Below are positions 7,766-14,957 of a DNA stretch of 21,188 nucleotides, piece by piece (the stretch's first letter is position 1; every line of letters starts with the position of its first letter). Where the stretch lies: positions 1 through 21,188 of IMG/VR virus record IMGVR_UViG_3300047554_000135; one strand, written 5' to 3'. This DNA comes from a virus. A program made the translations under genes and the position numbers. The notes beneath the pieces were generated by a model. The model searched no databases, was not told the origin of the DNA, and saw only the letters and a list, made by a program, of their open reading frames with translations.

Positions 7766-8379
7766 GTATGTTTGTATATTGGATTCACTTGCCAGAACAC
7801 ACTGATATGACTGTTGATGGTTATGTTGGTGTTGCAAAAGATTTTGAGCAGCGCATGTTTGCTCACAAGTCTTGTGCAAAAACTGGCAAGGATTACACTT
7901 TATACAATTCCATCAGAAAGCACGGATGGGATGCTTTGGTCAAAGAGATTGTTGCCATTTCAGATGAAAATTATTGTCTTGAACTGGAAAAGAAGCTAAG
8001 GCCAAAAGAGAGGATTGGCTGGAACATTGCAATTGGTGGAGGTATTTCAGGCGCAATCCTGAAAGGCAAAAAGCAGTCAGTAGAACATATTGCGAATAGA
8101 AAAAAAGCATTGGTTGGAAGAGTATCTGGCATGAAAGGCAAAAAGATGCCTCCAGAGTCAATGGAAAGAACAATGAAATTTGTTCGAGGAATTCCAAAGA
8201 CAGATGAGTGCAAACGAAAACTTGCTCTTTCAAAAAACAAGCCTTTGATGGTCAATGGTATAGTCTATGCAAGCTGGAAAGAGGCAAGCGAACATACCGG
8301 AATACCAACTGGTAGCATTTCCTATCTTCTCAAACATAAGCCAGCCAAAAGCAAATGGGCTTCTTATGAATTGTCTGAG
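7763..8379 (+). mobile_element. inserted homing endonuclease cassette bounded by TGAG
   Basis: The four bases TGAG occur at 7763-7766, starting with the stop codon of the adaptor gene, and at 8376-8379, inside the end of the endonuclease gene. Removing the 613 bases between one copy and the other leaves the adaptor stop codon directly overlapping a GAGGTGA ribosome site eight to ten bases before the ATG of the head-closure gene, the same style of junction as at 7087-7099. This suggests a clean insertion at an intergenic junction. A four-base match can arise by chance, so this is an inference. Confidence 0.5.
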
Positions 8380-8388
8380 GTGATGTAA
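7768..8388 (+). CDS. GIY-YIG homing endonuclease with NUMOD motifs
   Basis: 206 residues from ATG 7768. The N-terminal nuclease shows the two-part signature VYWI (residues 3-6) and GYVGV (18-22), with the expected catalytic Arg29, an acidic residue in LELEKK (Glu72/Glu74) and Asn86 in GWNIAIGGG. Next come three NUMOD3-like DNA-binding repeats (about 99-117, 124-141, 141-158; pattern Gly-Lys-x-x-Ser/Pro-x-Glu) and a NUMOD1-like helix-turn-helix (about 162-191, ending GSISYLLKHK). Together these mark a free-standing homing endonuclease as in I-TevI relatives. The gene is visibly more AT rich and uses different codons from its neighbours, as expected of an invader. It has no strong ribosome site, and its last codons carry the Shine-Dalgarno site of the next gene. 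A GTG at 7762 is an alternative start. Confidence 0.92.
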   Translation: MFVYWIHLPEHTDMTVDGYVGVAKDFEQRMFAHKSCAKTGKDYTLYNSIRKHGWDALVKEIVAISDENYCLELEKKLRPKERIGWNIAIGGGISGAILKGKKQSVEHIANRKKALVGRVSGMKGKKMPPESMERTMKFVRGIPKTDECKRKLALSKNKPLMVNGIVYASWKEASEHTGIPTGSISYLLKHKPAKSKWASYELSEVM

Positions 8389-8733
8389 ATGACCATTGCA
8401 CGTTTTGAGAACATCTCGATCAACAATCTGACTTTCTCCAAGTCGGATTTTGGTGAGCAGTCCACCACTCAGACAGAGTGGTTCAAGACTCGCGCCCGTG
8501 TTGCCGATGTTTCAAACAACGTCAAGATTGCAGACAAGTACCGTCTGTATCAGGATTTGGTCAACCTGACCCTGAACTACACGCCGAACATGAAGACGAT
8601 TGTTGATAACCAGCAGTCGTATTCGATCACTTGGCGTGGGAACAACTGGCGCATCACCGATGCTCGTGAGTCCAACGACAGAATGCGTGTCACATTCTTG
8701 TGCTACCGTTCTGATCCTGTTACGGCGGTCTAA
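8389..8733 (+). CDS. head closure / head-tail joining protein
   Basis: 114-residue small beta-rich protein in the place of the head-closure subunit (HK97/SPP1 gp16-like, head-tail joining family), which plugs the connector and binds the tail. Features that fit are the short length, N-terminal strand-rich part and the SITWRGNNWRITDARESNDRM pattern near residues 76-96, reminiscent of the family's 'y.v.w.g..y.I......d...r..l..c'. The start overlaps nothing but the preceding stop codon is directly adjacent (TAA then ATG), and its ribosome site (GAGGTGAT, 8377-8384) lies inside the endonuclease gene. Assignment rests mainly on size and position. Confidence 0.65.
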   Translation: MTIARFENISINNLTFSKSDFGEQSTTQTEWFKTRARVADVSNNVKIADKYRLYQDLVNLTLNYTPNMKTIVDNQQSYSITWRGNNWRITDARESNDRMRVTFLCYRSDPVTAV

Positions 8734-9153
8734 ATGGCACAGCAACTCAATGTCGTTGATTATGGCAAGGCGATTCAGTATCAACTGAGTCAAATTGTCG
8801 ATCCTGTGCCTGTTTACGCAGCTTTCAACCGAAACTTTGCAAACCAGCCGAAGTTCATCACTTGGATGCTGCGTGATGTCCACCAGCCTGTATATACAGG
8901 GCAGACTCAGAGCAACAAGGGTATTGATACCCCGACATTCCAGATTTCGATCTTCACTCAGCAGATCGAAGACGGGTTCACGATTTCAAACCAGATTCTG
9001 CAAAGTTTGCATGGATATTCCGGTCAATTCGGTAGCGAAGCGGACGGTTTCTTCATTGCAAAAGCAGATGTGTTGTGGCTTTACAACAGCTACAATAACG
9101 AAGAGAATATGGCGCAAATCTATTTGGATTGCACCATCTACATACCAGCATAA
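8734..9153 (+). CDS. probable tail terminator protein
   Basis: 139-residue protein between head closure and the major tail protein, the usual site of the tail terminator that caps the tail tube and docks to the head. The sequence shows an N-terminal helix (AQQLNVVDYGKAIQYQLSQI), followed by alternating strands and a segment with Phe-Gln-Ile-Ser-Ile-Phe typical of tail terminator-like alpha/beta folds. Its start immediately follows the preceding stop codon, and the ribosome site must lie inside the upstream gene. I do not recognise a specific family, so the call is by position, size and secondary-structure pattern. Confidence 0.6.
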   Translation: MAQQLNVVDYGKAIQYQLSQIVDPVPVYAAFNRNFANQPKFITWMLRDVHQPVYTGQTQSNKGIDTPTFQISIFTQQIEDGFTISNQILQSLHGYSGQFGSEADGFFIAKADVLWLYNSYNNEENMAQIYLDCTIYIPA

Positions 9154-9190
9154 GACAATTTGTTCAACTCACTTTTGAAGGAAACTCAAA

Positions 9191-9715
9191 ATGGCTCTCA
9201 TTAACAAAGTCTTGCCGGGTTATACCGCAACCCTCTGGTGTCAATCTGGCGCAACTCCTACTCCTTTGACCGATGCTCAACTGGCAACTTGGACTGGTCA
9301 AGTCGCTGACATCATCGGTACTGCCGCTGGTGGTACTGGTACTGATGGCGTTCAAGTTCCTGTGGAAGCCATCCCCGCTTTCGGTGCTGATGATGCTTTC
9401 GCTGCTTACTCTGTGGCTGGCGCTCGTACCGGTGCAAAGATCACCACGCAGAACCAAGTGACCTCTTTGAGCGTTACTGCTGCTTGGAACCCTGCTGATA
9501 CTGCTCAGTTGCTGATCCGTGATGACGGCTACAACGGCACTATCGTCCGTACCTACGTTGTTGCAGTGTATGATGGCACTGACACCGTTGCTTATGCTTT
9601 CAACGGCATGGTTGGTGGTATGTCTTGGGACATGTCTCCTTCTGCTGAAGGCAAATTCAACTTCACCATCCACCCGATTGGTGGCAACGCTTACGGTTGG
9701 TCCAACAACGCTTGA
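9191..9715 (+). CDS. major tail (tube) protein
   Basis: 174-residue protein that builds the tail tube. It is rich in Gly, Thr, Ala and Val with beta-strand spacing; the middle (VPVEAIPAFGADDAF) and the C-terminal GMVGGMSWDMSP block resemble tail tube proteins of siphoviruses. Its codon bias is strong (GCT, ACT, CTG) as in the first capsid gene, which fits a protein made in large amounts. The ATG has a GAAGGAA site 9 bases upstream in a 37-base gap, the widest in this part of the operon. The position just before the tail assembly chaperone and tape measure genes is canonical. Confidence 0.85.
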   Translation: MALINKVLPGYTATLWCQSGATPTPLTDAQLATWTGQVADIIGTAAGGTGTDGVQVPVEAIPAFGADDAFAAYSVAGARTGAKITTQNQVTSLSVTAAWNPADTAQLLIRDDGYNGTIVRTYVVAVYDGTDTVAYAFNGMVGGMSWDMSPSAEGKFNFTIHPIGGNAYGWSNNA

Positions 9716-9724
9716 TAGAACAAT

Positions 9725-9949
9725 ATGACGACAATAAAAGACAGCAATGACCTTCTGAGTTTCCTCGTATCCCAAGCCGGTTCTAGCAAGGACTGGTTTG
9801 GGTTTACGCAGCAACGCATTACGTCCATTGCTCTAGCCCACGACATTGCTGCTCAACATGCGGACAAGATGACCCCTTCGGAGGCCGTCGAGTACGCTAT
9901 TGAGTTGAACCAACAAATCTACGACAAGATCATCAAGAATAGGAAATGA
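9725..9949 (+). CDS. small helical protein of unknown function
   Basis: 74-residue protein, mainly helical, between the major tail protein and the frameshifting tail chaperone. Sequence features are a Phe/Trp pair (DWFGFTQQRI) near residue 24 and an acidic-helix segment (SEAVEYAIELNQQIYDKII) at the C-terminus. The upstream ribosome site is poor (TAGAACAAT before the ATG), so translation may be coupled to the preceding gene. Codon use is like its neighbours and the downstream gene starts 2 bases after its stop, so it looks real. I do not recognise a family; a role in tail tube assembly is only suggested by position. Confidence 0.65.
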   Translation: MTTIKDSNDLLSFLVSQAGSSKDWFGFTQQRITSIALAHDIAAQHADKMTPSEAVEYAIELNQQIYDKIIKNRK

Positions 9950-9950
9950 T

Positions 9951-10403
9951 ATGACACGACTTGGTAGCACTTTCAAAAATTCAGATGGCCTGCGACTCAA
10001 GACTTTTGAGTTGGGAGGTCAAATCTTTCGCGTCCGTATTCCTTTGACCAAGGAAATGGAAGCGATTGAAGAGCGTATCAACAACATTGACGCAGAAGAA
10101 GAACAGCGCCGCTTTGACAAGATGGTTGCTGGCTTCAAGGATGCAGATGTTGAAGGCGTTGACATCGTTGATGGCGATGTGATCGTTGATGGTCGTTCGA
10201 CACGAGATATGGTTCGCATGGTCCTCAAGATGGAGAACCGTGTGGTGGAGTTCATCAAGATGCTCGTTCCTGTGGATGGGACGCTTGACGACCTCACCTA
10301 TGAAGAGATTGAAGCCGAGTGGCCGATGTCTGTTCAGCTTGATATTCTGGCGAAGATCAATGAAGTGATCTCGCCCGGATACAAGGAAGAGCGAAAAAAC
10401 TAA
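9951..10403 (+). CDS. tail assembly chaperone, short form (gpG-like)
   Basis: 150-residue acidic-helical protein preceding the tape measure gene, the place of lambda gpG. Such proteins coat the tape measure protein before tube polymerisation. The first 30 residues are beta-rich (FELGGQIFRVRIPLTKEM) and the rest is helical and strongly charged. The stop codon TAA at 10401 directly follows the slippery heptamer A AAA AAC (10394-10400), and the -1 frame is open beyond it. The ATG has an AGGAAA site 8 bases upstream. Family identity rests on length, position and the frameshift signal rather than on close sequence recognition. Confidence 0.85.
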   Translation: MTRLGSTFKNSDGLRLKTFELGGQIFRVRIPLTKEMEAIEERINNIDAEEEQRRFDKMVAGFKDADVEGVDIVDGDVIVDGRSTRDMVRMVLKMENRVVEFIKMLVPVDGTLDDLTYEEIEAEWPMSVQLDILAKINEVISPGYKEERKN

Positions 10404-10744
10404 TACAGGACATCCATCGCCAAGCAAGGGCGTACATCTTTGCTCACGGTGGGTGTCCAGACGAAATTCCGGTGGACGACATGCGTTCCATCGAAATCAT
10501 GTTGTCCGATGGGATGATAGGAAATAAGGCGGTGCTTCTGGCCTTATCGTCCTTGACCACGGGCAACTTGAACGCGAAAATACAAAAGACAGCAAAGCCA
10601 TTCCGCATGGAAGACATTTTGCCGTCAACACACGATTACATTGTTCCACCTCTGACAGAGGAACAGAAGCGAGAACAGGTCAATAATCAACTGTTGGCCT
10701 TCATTGCCATGAAACCGGGGTCGGAGGGCTATATAAAGGCTTGA
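9951..10744 (+). CDS. tail assembly chaperone, frameshifted long form (gpGT-like)
   Basis: A -1 slip at A AAA AAC (10394-10400) joins the 150 residues of the short form to a 114-codon -1 frame starting at CTA 10400 and ending at TGA 10742-10744, giving a product of about 264 residues. The -1 frame is open across the whole gap between the two forms: its codons run LIQDIHRQARAYIFAHGG and continue into the C-terminal part. A GTG at 10472 could be read as a separate start, but the open frame upstream of it and the classic signal favour fusion. In lambda the long form links gpG-type chaperone to the tail tube protein while the T part binds it. Confidence 0.85.
10394..10458 (+). promoter_or_regulatory. 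-1 programmed ribosomal frameshift signal
   Basis: The slippery heptamer A AAA AAC lies in the zero frame (CGA AAA AAC TAA) at 10394-10400. After a 7-base spacer, 10408-10415 (GGACATCC) pairs over eight positions, including one T-G wobble, with 10451-10458 (GGGTGTCC). Inside the loop 10418-10421 (CGCC) pairs with 10429-10432 (GGCG), and its loop bases 10423-10428 can pair with 10439-10444 (one G-T wobble), which would make a pseudoknot. The zero-frame stop sits right after the slip site. The heptamer and the frames are certain; the folded stimulator is my pairing by eye. Confidence 0.85.
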
Positions 10745-10745
10745 C

Positions 10746-11228
10746 ATGGCAACTGAGATTTTTCGGATTGACGGCTTGGCAGAACTTGAGTCCAAGCTCT
10801 CCGAAATCATGGCTCTTGGCCGTGCAGATCAGGTTGCCCGTCAAACCCTCGTCAAGGCCGCAAAAACGGCGATGGAGCCGGTTTTCTACGAAGTCCAGTC
10901 CACTGCGCCATACGATGCAGAAAAGCCACGTGATGCTCGTAATCCGATCCACATGCGGGACACGGTAAAGCTGGAAGCCAGAATCCCAAACCAAACTGAC
11001 CGCAAATCCATGATGGTCAATCAGACGGATGCGGCCATCGCTGTTGTATCTGTCAAAAAGTCGGCAGTCTCTCTTGCTCAGGAATTGGGCACAAAGAAGC
11101 TCCACGCACAGCCGTTTCTTCGCCCTGCGCTTGCTCGACACAAAGACAATGTGGTCGCAGCGTTCAAGGATGAACTGCAAACGCACATCAATCTAATTGC
11201 GGCTAAACAGGCCCGGAGGAAGAAGTAA
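10746..11228 (+). CDS. HK97 gp10-like tail/head-tail completion protein
   Basis: 160-residue protein resembling the HK97 gp10 family. The pattern fits: helical N-terminus with Gly-Leu ... Leu, a QSTAPYDAEKP segment followed by His-Met-Arg-Asp-Thr-Val near residue 74, the Glu-Leu-Gly-Thr box around residues 112-115 (QELGTKK) and Gln-Pro-Phe-Leu-Arg-Pro-Ala-Leu around 121-128, then a helical end. The last residues are very basic (RRKK). In HK97-type phages this gene usually sits among the connector genes before the tail terminator; here it lies after the tail chaperone. It starts 2 bases after the chaperone stop and its TAA overlaps the tape measure ATG by one base, so the genes are coupled. 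Confidence 0.8.
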   Translation: MATEIFRIDGLAELESKLSEIMALGRADQVARQTLVKAAKTAMEPVFYEVQSTAPYDAEKPRDARNPIHMRDTVKLEARIPNQTDRKSMMVNQTDAAIAVVSVKKSAVSLAQELGTKKLHAQPFLRPALARHKDNVVAAFKDELQTHINLIAAKQARRKK

Positions 11229-13675
11229 TGGCTTCTCAATATCTTGCGCGACTTGGCATTGTTCTTGGCGTTGACAGCGGTGAGCTTGTTCAAGGCATTG
11301 AAGATGCCAAAAAGCAATTTCACACATTCCGCACTCAGGTTGAAAAAGACACAAAGGCTGCTGCTCGTGAATTTGAAATCCTGAAGAATGCCACAGAAGA
11401 TTACGGCAAAACACTCACGAAGGTCGAGCAAATCCAGCGTGAGATTGAACGTGGTCGTTTTCAGTTTGCTTCGCAGAACGTAAAAGACAAACTGCTTGAG
11501 CAGGCAAAAGCGTATGACGCTCAGGCTGCTTCAATGAAGAAAGTCACTGGAGTGATGACTGAGCAGCAGAAGTTGCAGGTCGGATACCAATTGACTGACT
11601 TCTTCACGCAGGTTGCTTCTGGTCAGAATGCAATGATTGCATTCATTCAGCAGGGTGGTCAATTGAAGGACACGATGGGTGGTGTTGGTAATGCAATCAA
11701 AGCCATCACATCCGTGTTCACACCATTGAGAATCGCCATTGGCGGTGTTGTTGGTGTTTTTGGTGCTTTGGGTTATGCCTTCTATTCTGGAATGAAAGAG
11801 GCCGATGACTTCAATGACTCTCTCACTCTGACAAACAGATACGCTGGAATCACATACGACCAGTTCAATACGCTATCGAAGCAGTTGAGTGGTGACACAA
11901 ACAAGAGCATTGGCACTGTCCGTGAATCGCTGATGGCTGTTGTGGCATCTGGTCAGTTCACCGAGAAGTCTATCGGCGCTGTTACCAATGCGATAACCAC
12001 ATACGCATCCATTGCCGGTATTAGCGGCAAGGAAGCTGCGAACAAGTTGATGTCTGCTTTTGATGGCACTGCTGCTGGTGTGAAGCGACTGAATAACGAG
12101 ATGAACTTCCTGACGCTTGCACAGTACAAGCAGATTGAAGCGTTGGAGAGAGCAAACAAGAAACAGGAAGCTGCTGAACTTGGCGCACTCGCCATGAACA
12201 AGATGCTTGAGACTCAGCGCCGTCAGCTTGGTTACTTAGAGAAGTCTTGGGAAAACGTCAAGAAAGCTGCAAGCAGCTTCTGGGATTGGCTTAAAGGCAT
12301 TGGCCGTCCAGAAGAGGCTGGCAAAGCAATTGAAAACATCAAGAATGAAATCTTTGCTCTTGAGCAGGCTCTGTCCAAATCTGTCGGCACGTCTGGCGCT
12401 GACAAGAAATATCGAGAAGCATTAAAAGCTCAGATTGATGCGAAGAAAGCTCAAGTTGAGACAATGCTTGAGACTGAACGATTCCTTGCTCGTAGTCAAA
12501 CTGGTGTTGCTGGCGAAAAAGATGCAATCAACCTTTATGACAAAGCAGGTGGTCTTCAGTCTCGAATGAAACTTGCTGAAGAGGCTGTAAAACTTGAGAC
12601 TGATGCAAAGTTCAAAGCTCGCATGGCTTCTGCAACTGAAGAGATGCAGATTGAAATCGAGCTTGAACAGAAGATTGCACAAGCCAAAAACGAAGAGTCC
12701 AAAAAGAATCAAGAGACATTCAATCAGTTCACTGTTGAAGCTGCTCGTATTCGTGCTGCAAAAGTTGCTGAAGCAGAAGCTGAGGCCGAGAAAAAGCGTG
12801 TTGAATGGCGCAAGAAAGAACAGCAGAAAGCATTCCAAGCTGATGCGGCAGCATTCGACAAAGAAACTGAAGTCAAGTTCCGACTCATTGATGAGCGCAA
12901 CAAGATTTTTGCTGATGCTGAAACAAAACTGGAGTCTCAGCGTTTTGCCAAGGAAGAGCTTGATGCCAAGTTCTCTTTGATTGGCGCTACTCAGAAAGAA
13001 CTTGACATTGCAAAGGCTCGCATTGAGGCTCAGAAAGAACTCAATCAATTGATGCGTAGCAAAGAGTTTGCTGGCATGACTTCTGAGGACCAAGAGAAAG
13101 CCAAACAGGTCTATGAGCAGACACTGCAAGCCAAGATTGCAAACATCGAGCTTGCTGAATCTCTTCAGCGTGTTCAAGGCATGTATGACGCTGTGTGGTC
13201 GAACATGTCTTCTGCCATCGAGAACTTTGTCCGCACTGGCAAACTGAGCATCAAGGATTTCACGAAGAGTGTGATTCAAGACATGCTCATTATGAACATG
13301 AAGCTGCAAGCCATGACGCTTATTCGAGGTTTGCTTGGCTCGTTCATGGCTGGCTTCAATACAGGCTCTGTTGGAAACGCAGCAACAATGGCTCCGGGCG
13401 GTGGTTACTTTGCTGATGGTGGCGATCCACCAGTCGGTAAGGTTTCTGTTGTCGGTGAGCGTGGTCCAGAACTGTTTGTGCCAAGGACTGCTGGTACGAT
13501 TGTTCCGAATCATGCTCTTGCAGGCATGGGCAGCACGACAAACGTCACGAACAACTACATCAACGCAATTGATGCCAAGTCGTTTGAGCAGCGCCTGCTG
13601 GAGAGCAACCAAGCCATCTGGTCTGCAAACCAGTATGCTACGAAGAACATGTCCACGAATTTCGGGAGAACTTGA
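11228..13675 (+). CDS. tape measure protein (lambda gpH-like)
   Basis: 815-residue tape measure that sets tail length and is threaded in the tube. Domain order: charged coiled coil (20-110), the lambda gpH signature around 119-150 (QLTDFFTQVASGQ ... QQGGQLKDTMGG), a single hydrophobic membrane-like segment (166-187), a long Lys/Glu/Ala helical region (230-640), then a conserved C-terminal block (about 650-720; SAIENFVRTGKLSIKDF) and the common tail-end motif FADGGDPP ... GERGPELFVPRTAG (about 733-765). The strong GGAGGAAG site and the TAATG overlap support the ATG at 11228. A rough rule of about 1.5 angstroms per residue suggests a tail near 120 nm; this is an estimate, not a measurement. Confidence 0.95.
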   Translation: MASQYLARLGIVLGVDSGELVQGIEDAKKQFHTFRTQVEKDTKAAAREFEILKNATEDYGKTLTKVEQIQREIERGRFQFASQNVKDKLLEQAKAYDAQAASMKKVTGVMTEQQKLQVGYQLTDFFTQVASGQNAMIAFIQQGGQLKDTMGGVGNAIKAITSVFTPLRIAIGGVVGVFGALGYAFYSGMKEADDFNDSLTLTNRYAGITYDQFNTLSKQLSGDTNKSIGTVRESLMAVVASGQFTEKSIGAVTNAITTYASIAGISGKEAANKLMSAFDGTAAGVKRLNNEMNFLTLAQYKQIEALERANKKQEAAELGALAMNKMLETQRRQLGYLEKSWENVKKAASSFWDWLKGIGRPEEAGKAIENIKNEIFALEQALSKSVGTSGADKKYREALKAQIDAKKAQVETMLETERFLARSQTGVAGEKDAINLYDKAGGLQSRMKLAEEAVKLETDAKFKARMASATEEMQIEIELEQKIAQAKNEESKKNQETFNQFTVEAARIRAAKVAEAEAEAEKKRVEWRKKEQQKAFQADAAAFDKETEVKFRLIDERNKIFADAETKLESQRFAKEELDAKFSLIGATQKELDIAKARIEAQKELNQLMRSKEFAGMTSEDQEKAKQVYEQTLQAKIANIELAESLQRVQGMYDAVWSNMSSAIENFVRTGKLSIKDFTKSVIQDMLIMNMKLQAMTLIRGLLGSFMAGFNTGSVGNAATMAPGGGYFADGGDPPVGKVSVVGERGPELFVPRTAGTIVPNHALAGMGSTTNVTNNYINAIDAKSFEQRLLESNQAIWSANQYATKNMSTNFGRT

Positions 13676-14325
13676 TGTCTTTCCAAACGATCTTTGAGAA
13701 TCAGCAGTCGATGACTGTGAACAACCGCAGGACGGTAGGCCAGCAGGTCAGCCGTTCTGGTCAGGTTCGTGTGGCTCAGTACCTGACTTCCGTGCCGTGG
13801 GTGTTCACTGTCGTTCCGCACAACTACCTGCCATACGCAACGTCACGCGACATCATCCAGACGATTGACAATCTGGACCGTCAATTGCCTGAAACGATTA
13901 CGTTCAGCAGCGCAAACCTTGCTTGGTTCACTGAGTATCAAGGTGATCTGACTGATGCTCAGGCAAATGCTCTAACTCTTGCAGCAACCCCAACAGCAAA
14001 CTCTCAGGAAATCGCTGTCGGAAACTTGCCAAGCGTTCCATCGACTCGATATGTATTTAAGGCTGGCGATTTTCTCCAGCTTGGAGACTACACATACAAA
14101 GTCACTCAAGATGTTCAACGCGGGGTTGACACTACTGTAACTGTCACGCTTCATAGACCTGTAATTGGAACTCCTTCGACTGGTACTTTGTCCGGAGTTG
14201 GTACGGCATGTGAGTTCACAGTCTTGGCAGAAAAGTGCCCAACATATACACTTACACCTGCGCCCGGTGGAGCTTTTGTCAACTGGGATGATGCGTTCGT
14301 CTTTAGAGAGGACATTACAGGATGA
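13675..14325 (+). CDS. tail tip protein, probably distal tail/minor tail
   Basis: 216 residues from ATG 13675, which overlaps the tape measure stop (TGATG); a TTG three bases earlier is less likely. The sequence is strand-rich: a central segment VFKAGDFLQLGDYTYKVTQD is typical of beta-sandwich tail-tip proteins, and there are two Cys (in the C-terminal third). I do not recognise a specific family. Position directly after the tape measure, where lambda-like tails place tail-tip proteins, and the tight coupling to the next gene argue for a structural tip component. A function beyond that is not supported. Confidence 0.65.
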   Translation: MSFQTIFENQQSMTVNNRRTVGQQVSRSGQVRVAQYLTSVPWVFTVVPHNYLPYATSRDIIQTIDNLDRQLPETITFSSANLAWFTEYQGDLTDAQANALTLAATPTANSQEIAVGNLPSVPSTRYVFKAGDFLQLGDYTYKVTQDVQRGVDTTVTVTLHRPVIGTPSTGTLSGVGTACEFTVLAEKCPTYTLTPAPGGAFVNWDDAFVFREDITG

Positions 14326-14957
14326 GTACAACAATGACGGCTCTGGATAGCCCGTCTATCCGACATGCCGAATTCATCAGGCTGACAATGCCGTCGAACG
14401 TCTATACGTTCTGCAACGCTGCTGCTCCTATAACCGTCAATGGAATTGGTTTCACGAACCTTGGTAGCCTGCTTCAGCTTTCCGAAATCAAGCGCGACAT
14501 CAAGGCCAACAGTTCTGATTTGAACATCTCTTTGACTGGCGTTGACGGAACAAACGTAGCCATCATCCTGAGTTCTGAAATCAAGGGTTCTCGTATCGAG
14601 GTTTGGCGTGGCTTTCTCGATGCTGACAACCAGATTATTGAAACGCCTACGCAGCAGTTCTTCCTGCGCTATCAGGGCATCGTTTCAAACTACTCCATCA
14701 CTGAAGACTGGAATGAGCAGGCACGAAGCCGTGTGGCGACTGTTGGCATTTCCTGTGCGTCTTTCAGGACCATCCTTGAAAACCGTGTTGGCGGTGTCAG
14801 AACCACTCCAAAGATTTGGCAGGCGTTCTACCCCGGCGACAATAGCATGAACAGGGTTCCTGCGATTGCAGGCTCCTACTTTGACTTTGGTGGCGAACCT
14901 ACAACTGGTAGCCAAGCAACGACAGCAGCACCATCACAAAAACGATTCGGACTATGA
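14322..14957 (+). CDS. minor tail / tail tip protein, lambda L-like position
   Basis: 211-residue protein starting with an ATGA overlap with the preceding gene. The first 110 residues are beta-rich, with a block SSDLNISLTGVDGTNVA then VWRGFLDADNQI; the middle has a Cys-Ala-Ser (VGISCASF) turn, then GVRTTPKIWQAFYPGDNSM and a Gly-Pro-containing end. This pattern of a beta sandwich followed by an 'RT...WQ..yPgD' motif is reminiscent of the DUF2163-like tail proteins. In lambda-type order it takes the place of the gpL-like tip protein that precedes gpK/gpJ. The identification is by pattern and position only. Confidence 0.65.
   Translation: MSTTMTALDSPSIRHAEFIRLTMPSNVYTFCNAAAPITVNGIGFTNLGSLLQLSEIKRDIKANSSDLNISLTGVDGTNVAIILSSEIKGSRIEVWRGFLDADNQIIETPTQQFFLRYQGIVSNYSITEDWNEQARSRVATVGISCASFRTILENRVGGVRTTPKIWQAFYPGDNSMNRVPAIAGSYFDFGGEPTTGSQATTAAPSQKRFGL

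Noticed and set aside
7763-8388. Group I intron carrying the endonuclease
   Set aside because: Both flanking genes are complete with their own start and stop, and no intron core is seen; the gene is free-standing.
10472-10744. Separate 90-residue gene with GTG start
   Set aside because: The same frame is open back past the slippery A AAA AAC site and no ribosome site precedes the GTG; it is best read as the frameshifted part of the chaperone.
12422-13612. 396-residue open frame on the minus strand
   Set aside because: Opposite the tape measure gene; the Phe/Leu/Ser-rich product is the reverse reading of Lys/Glu/Ala helices.
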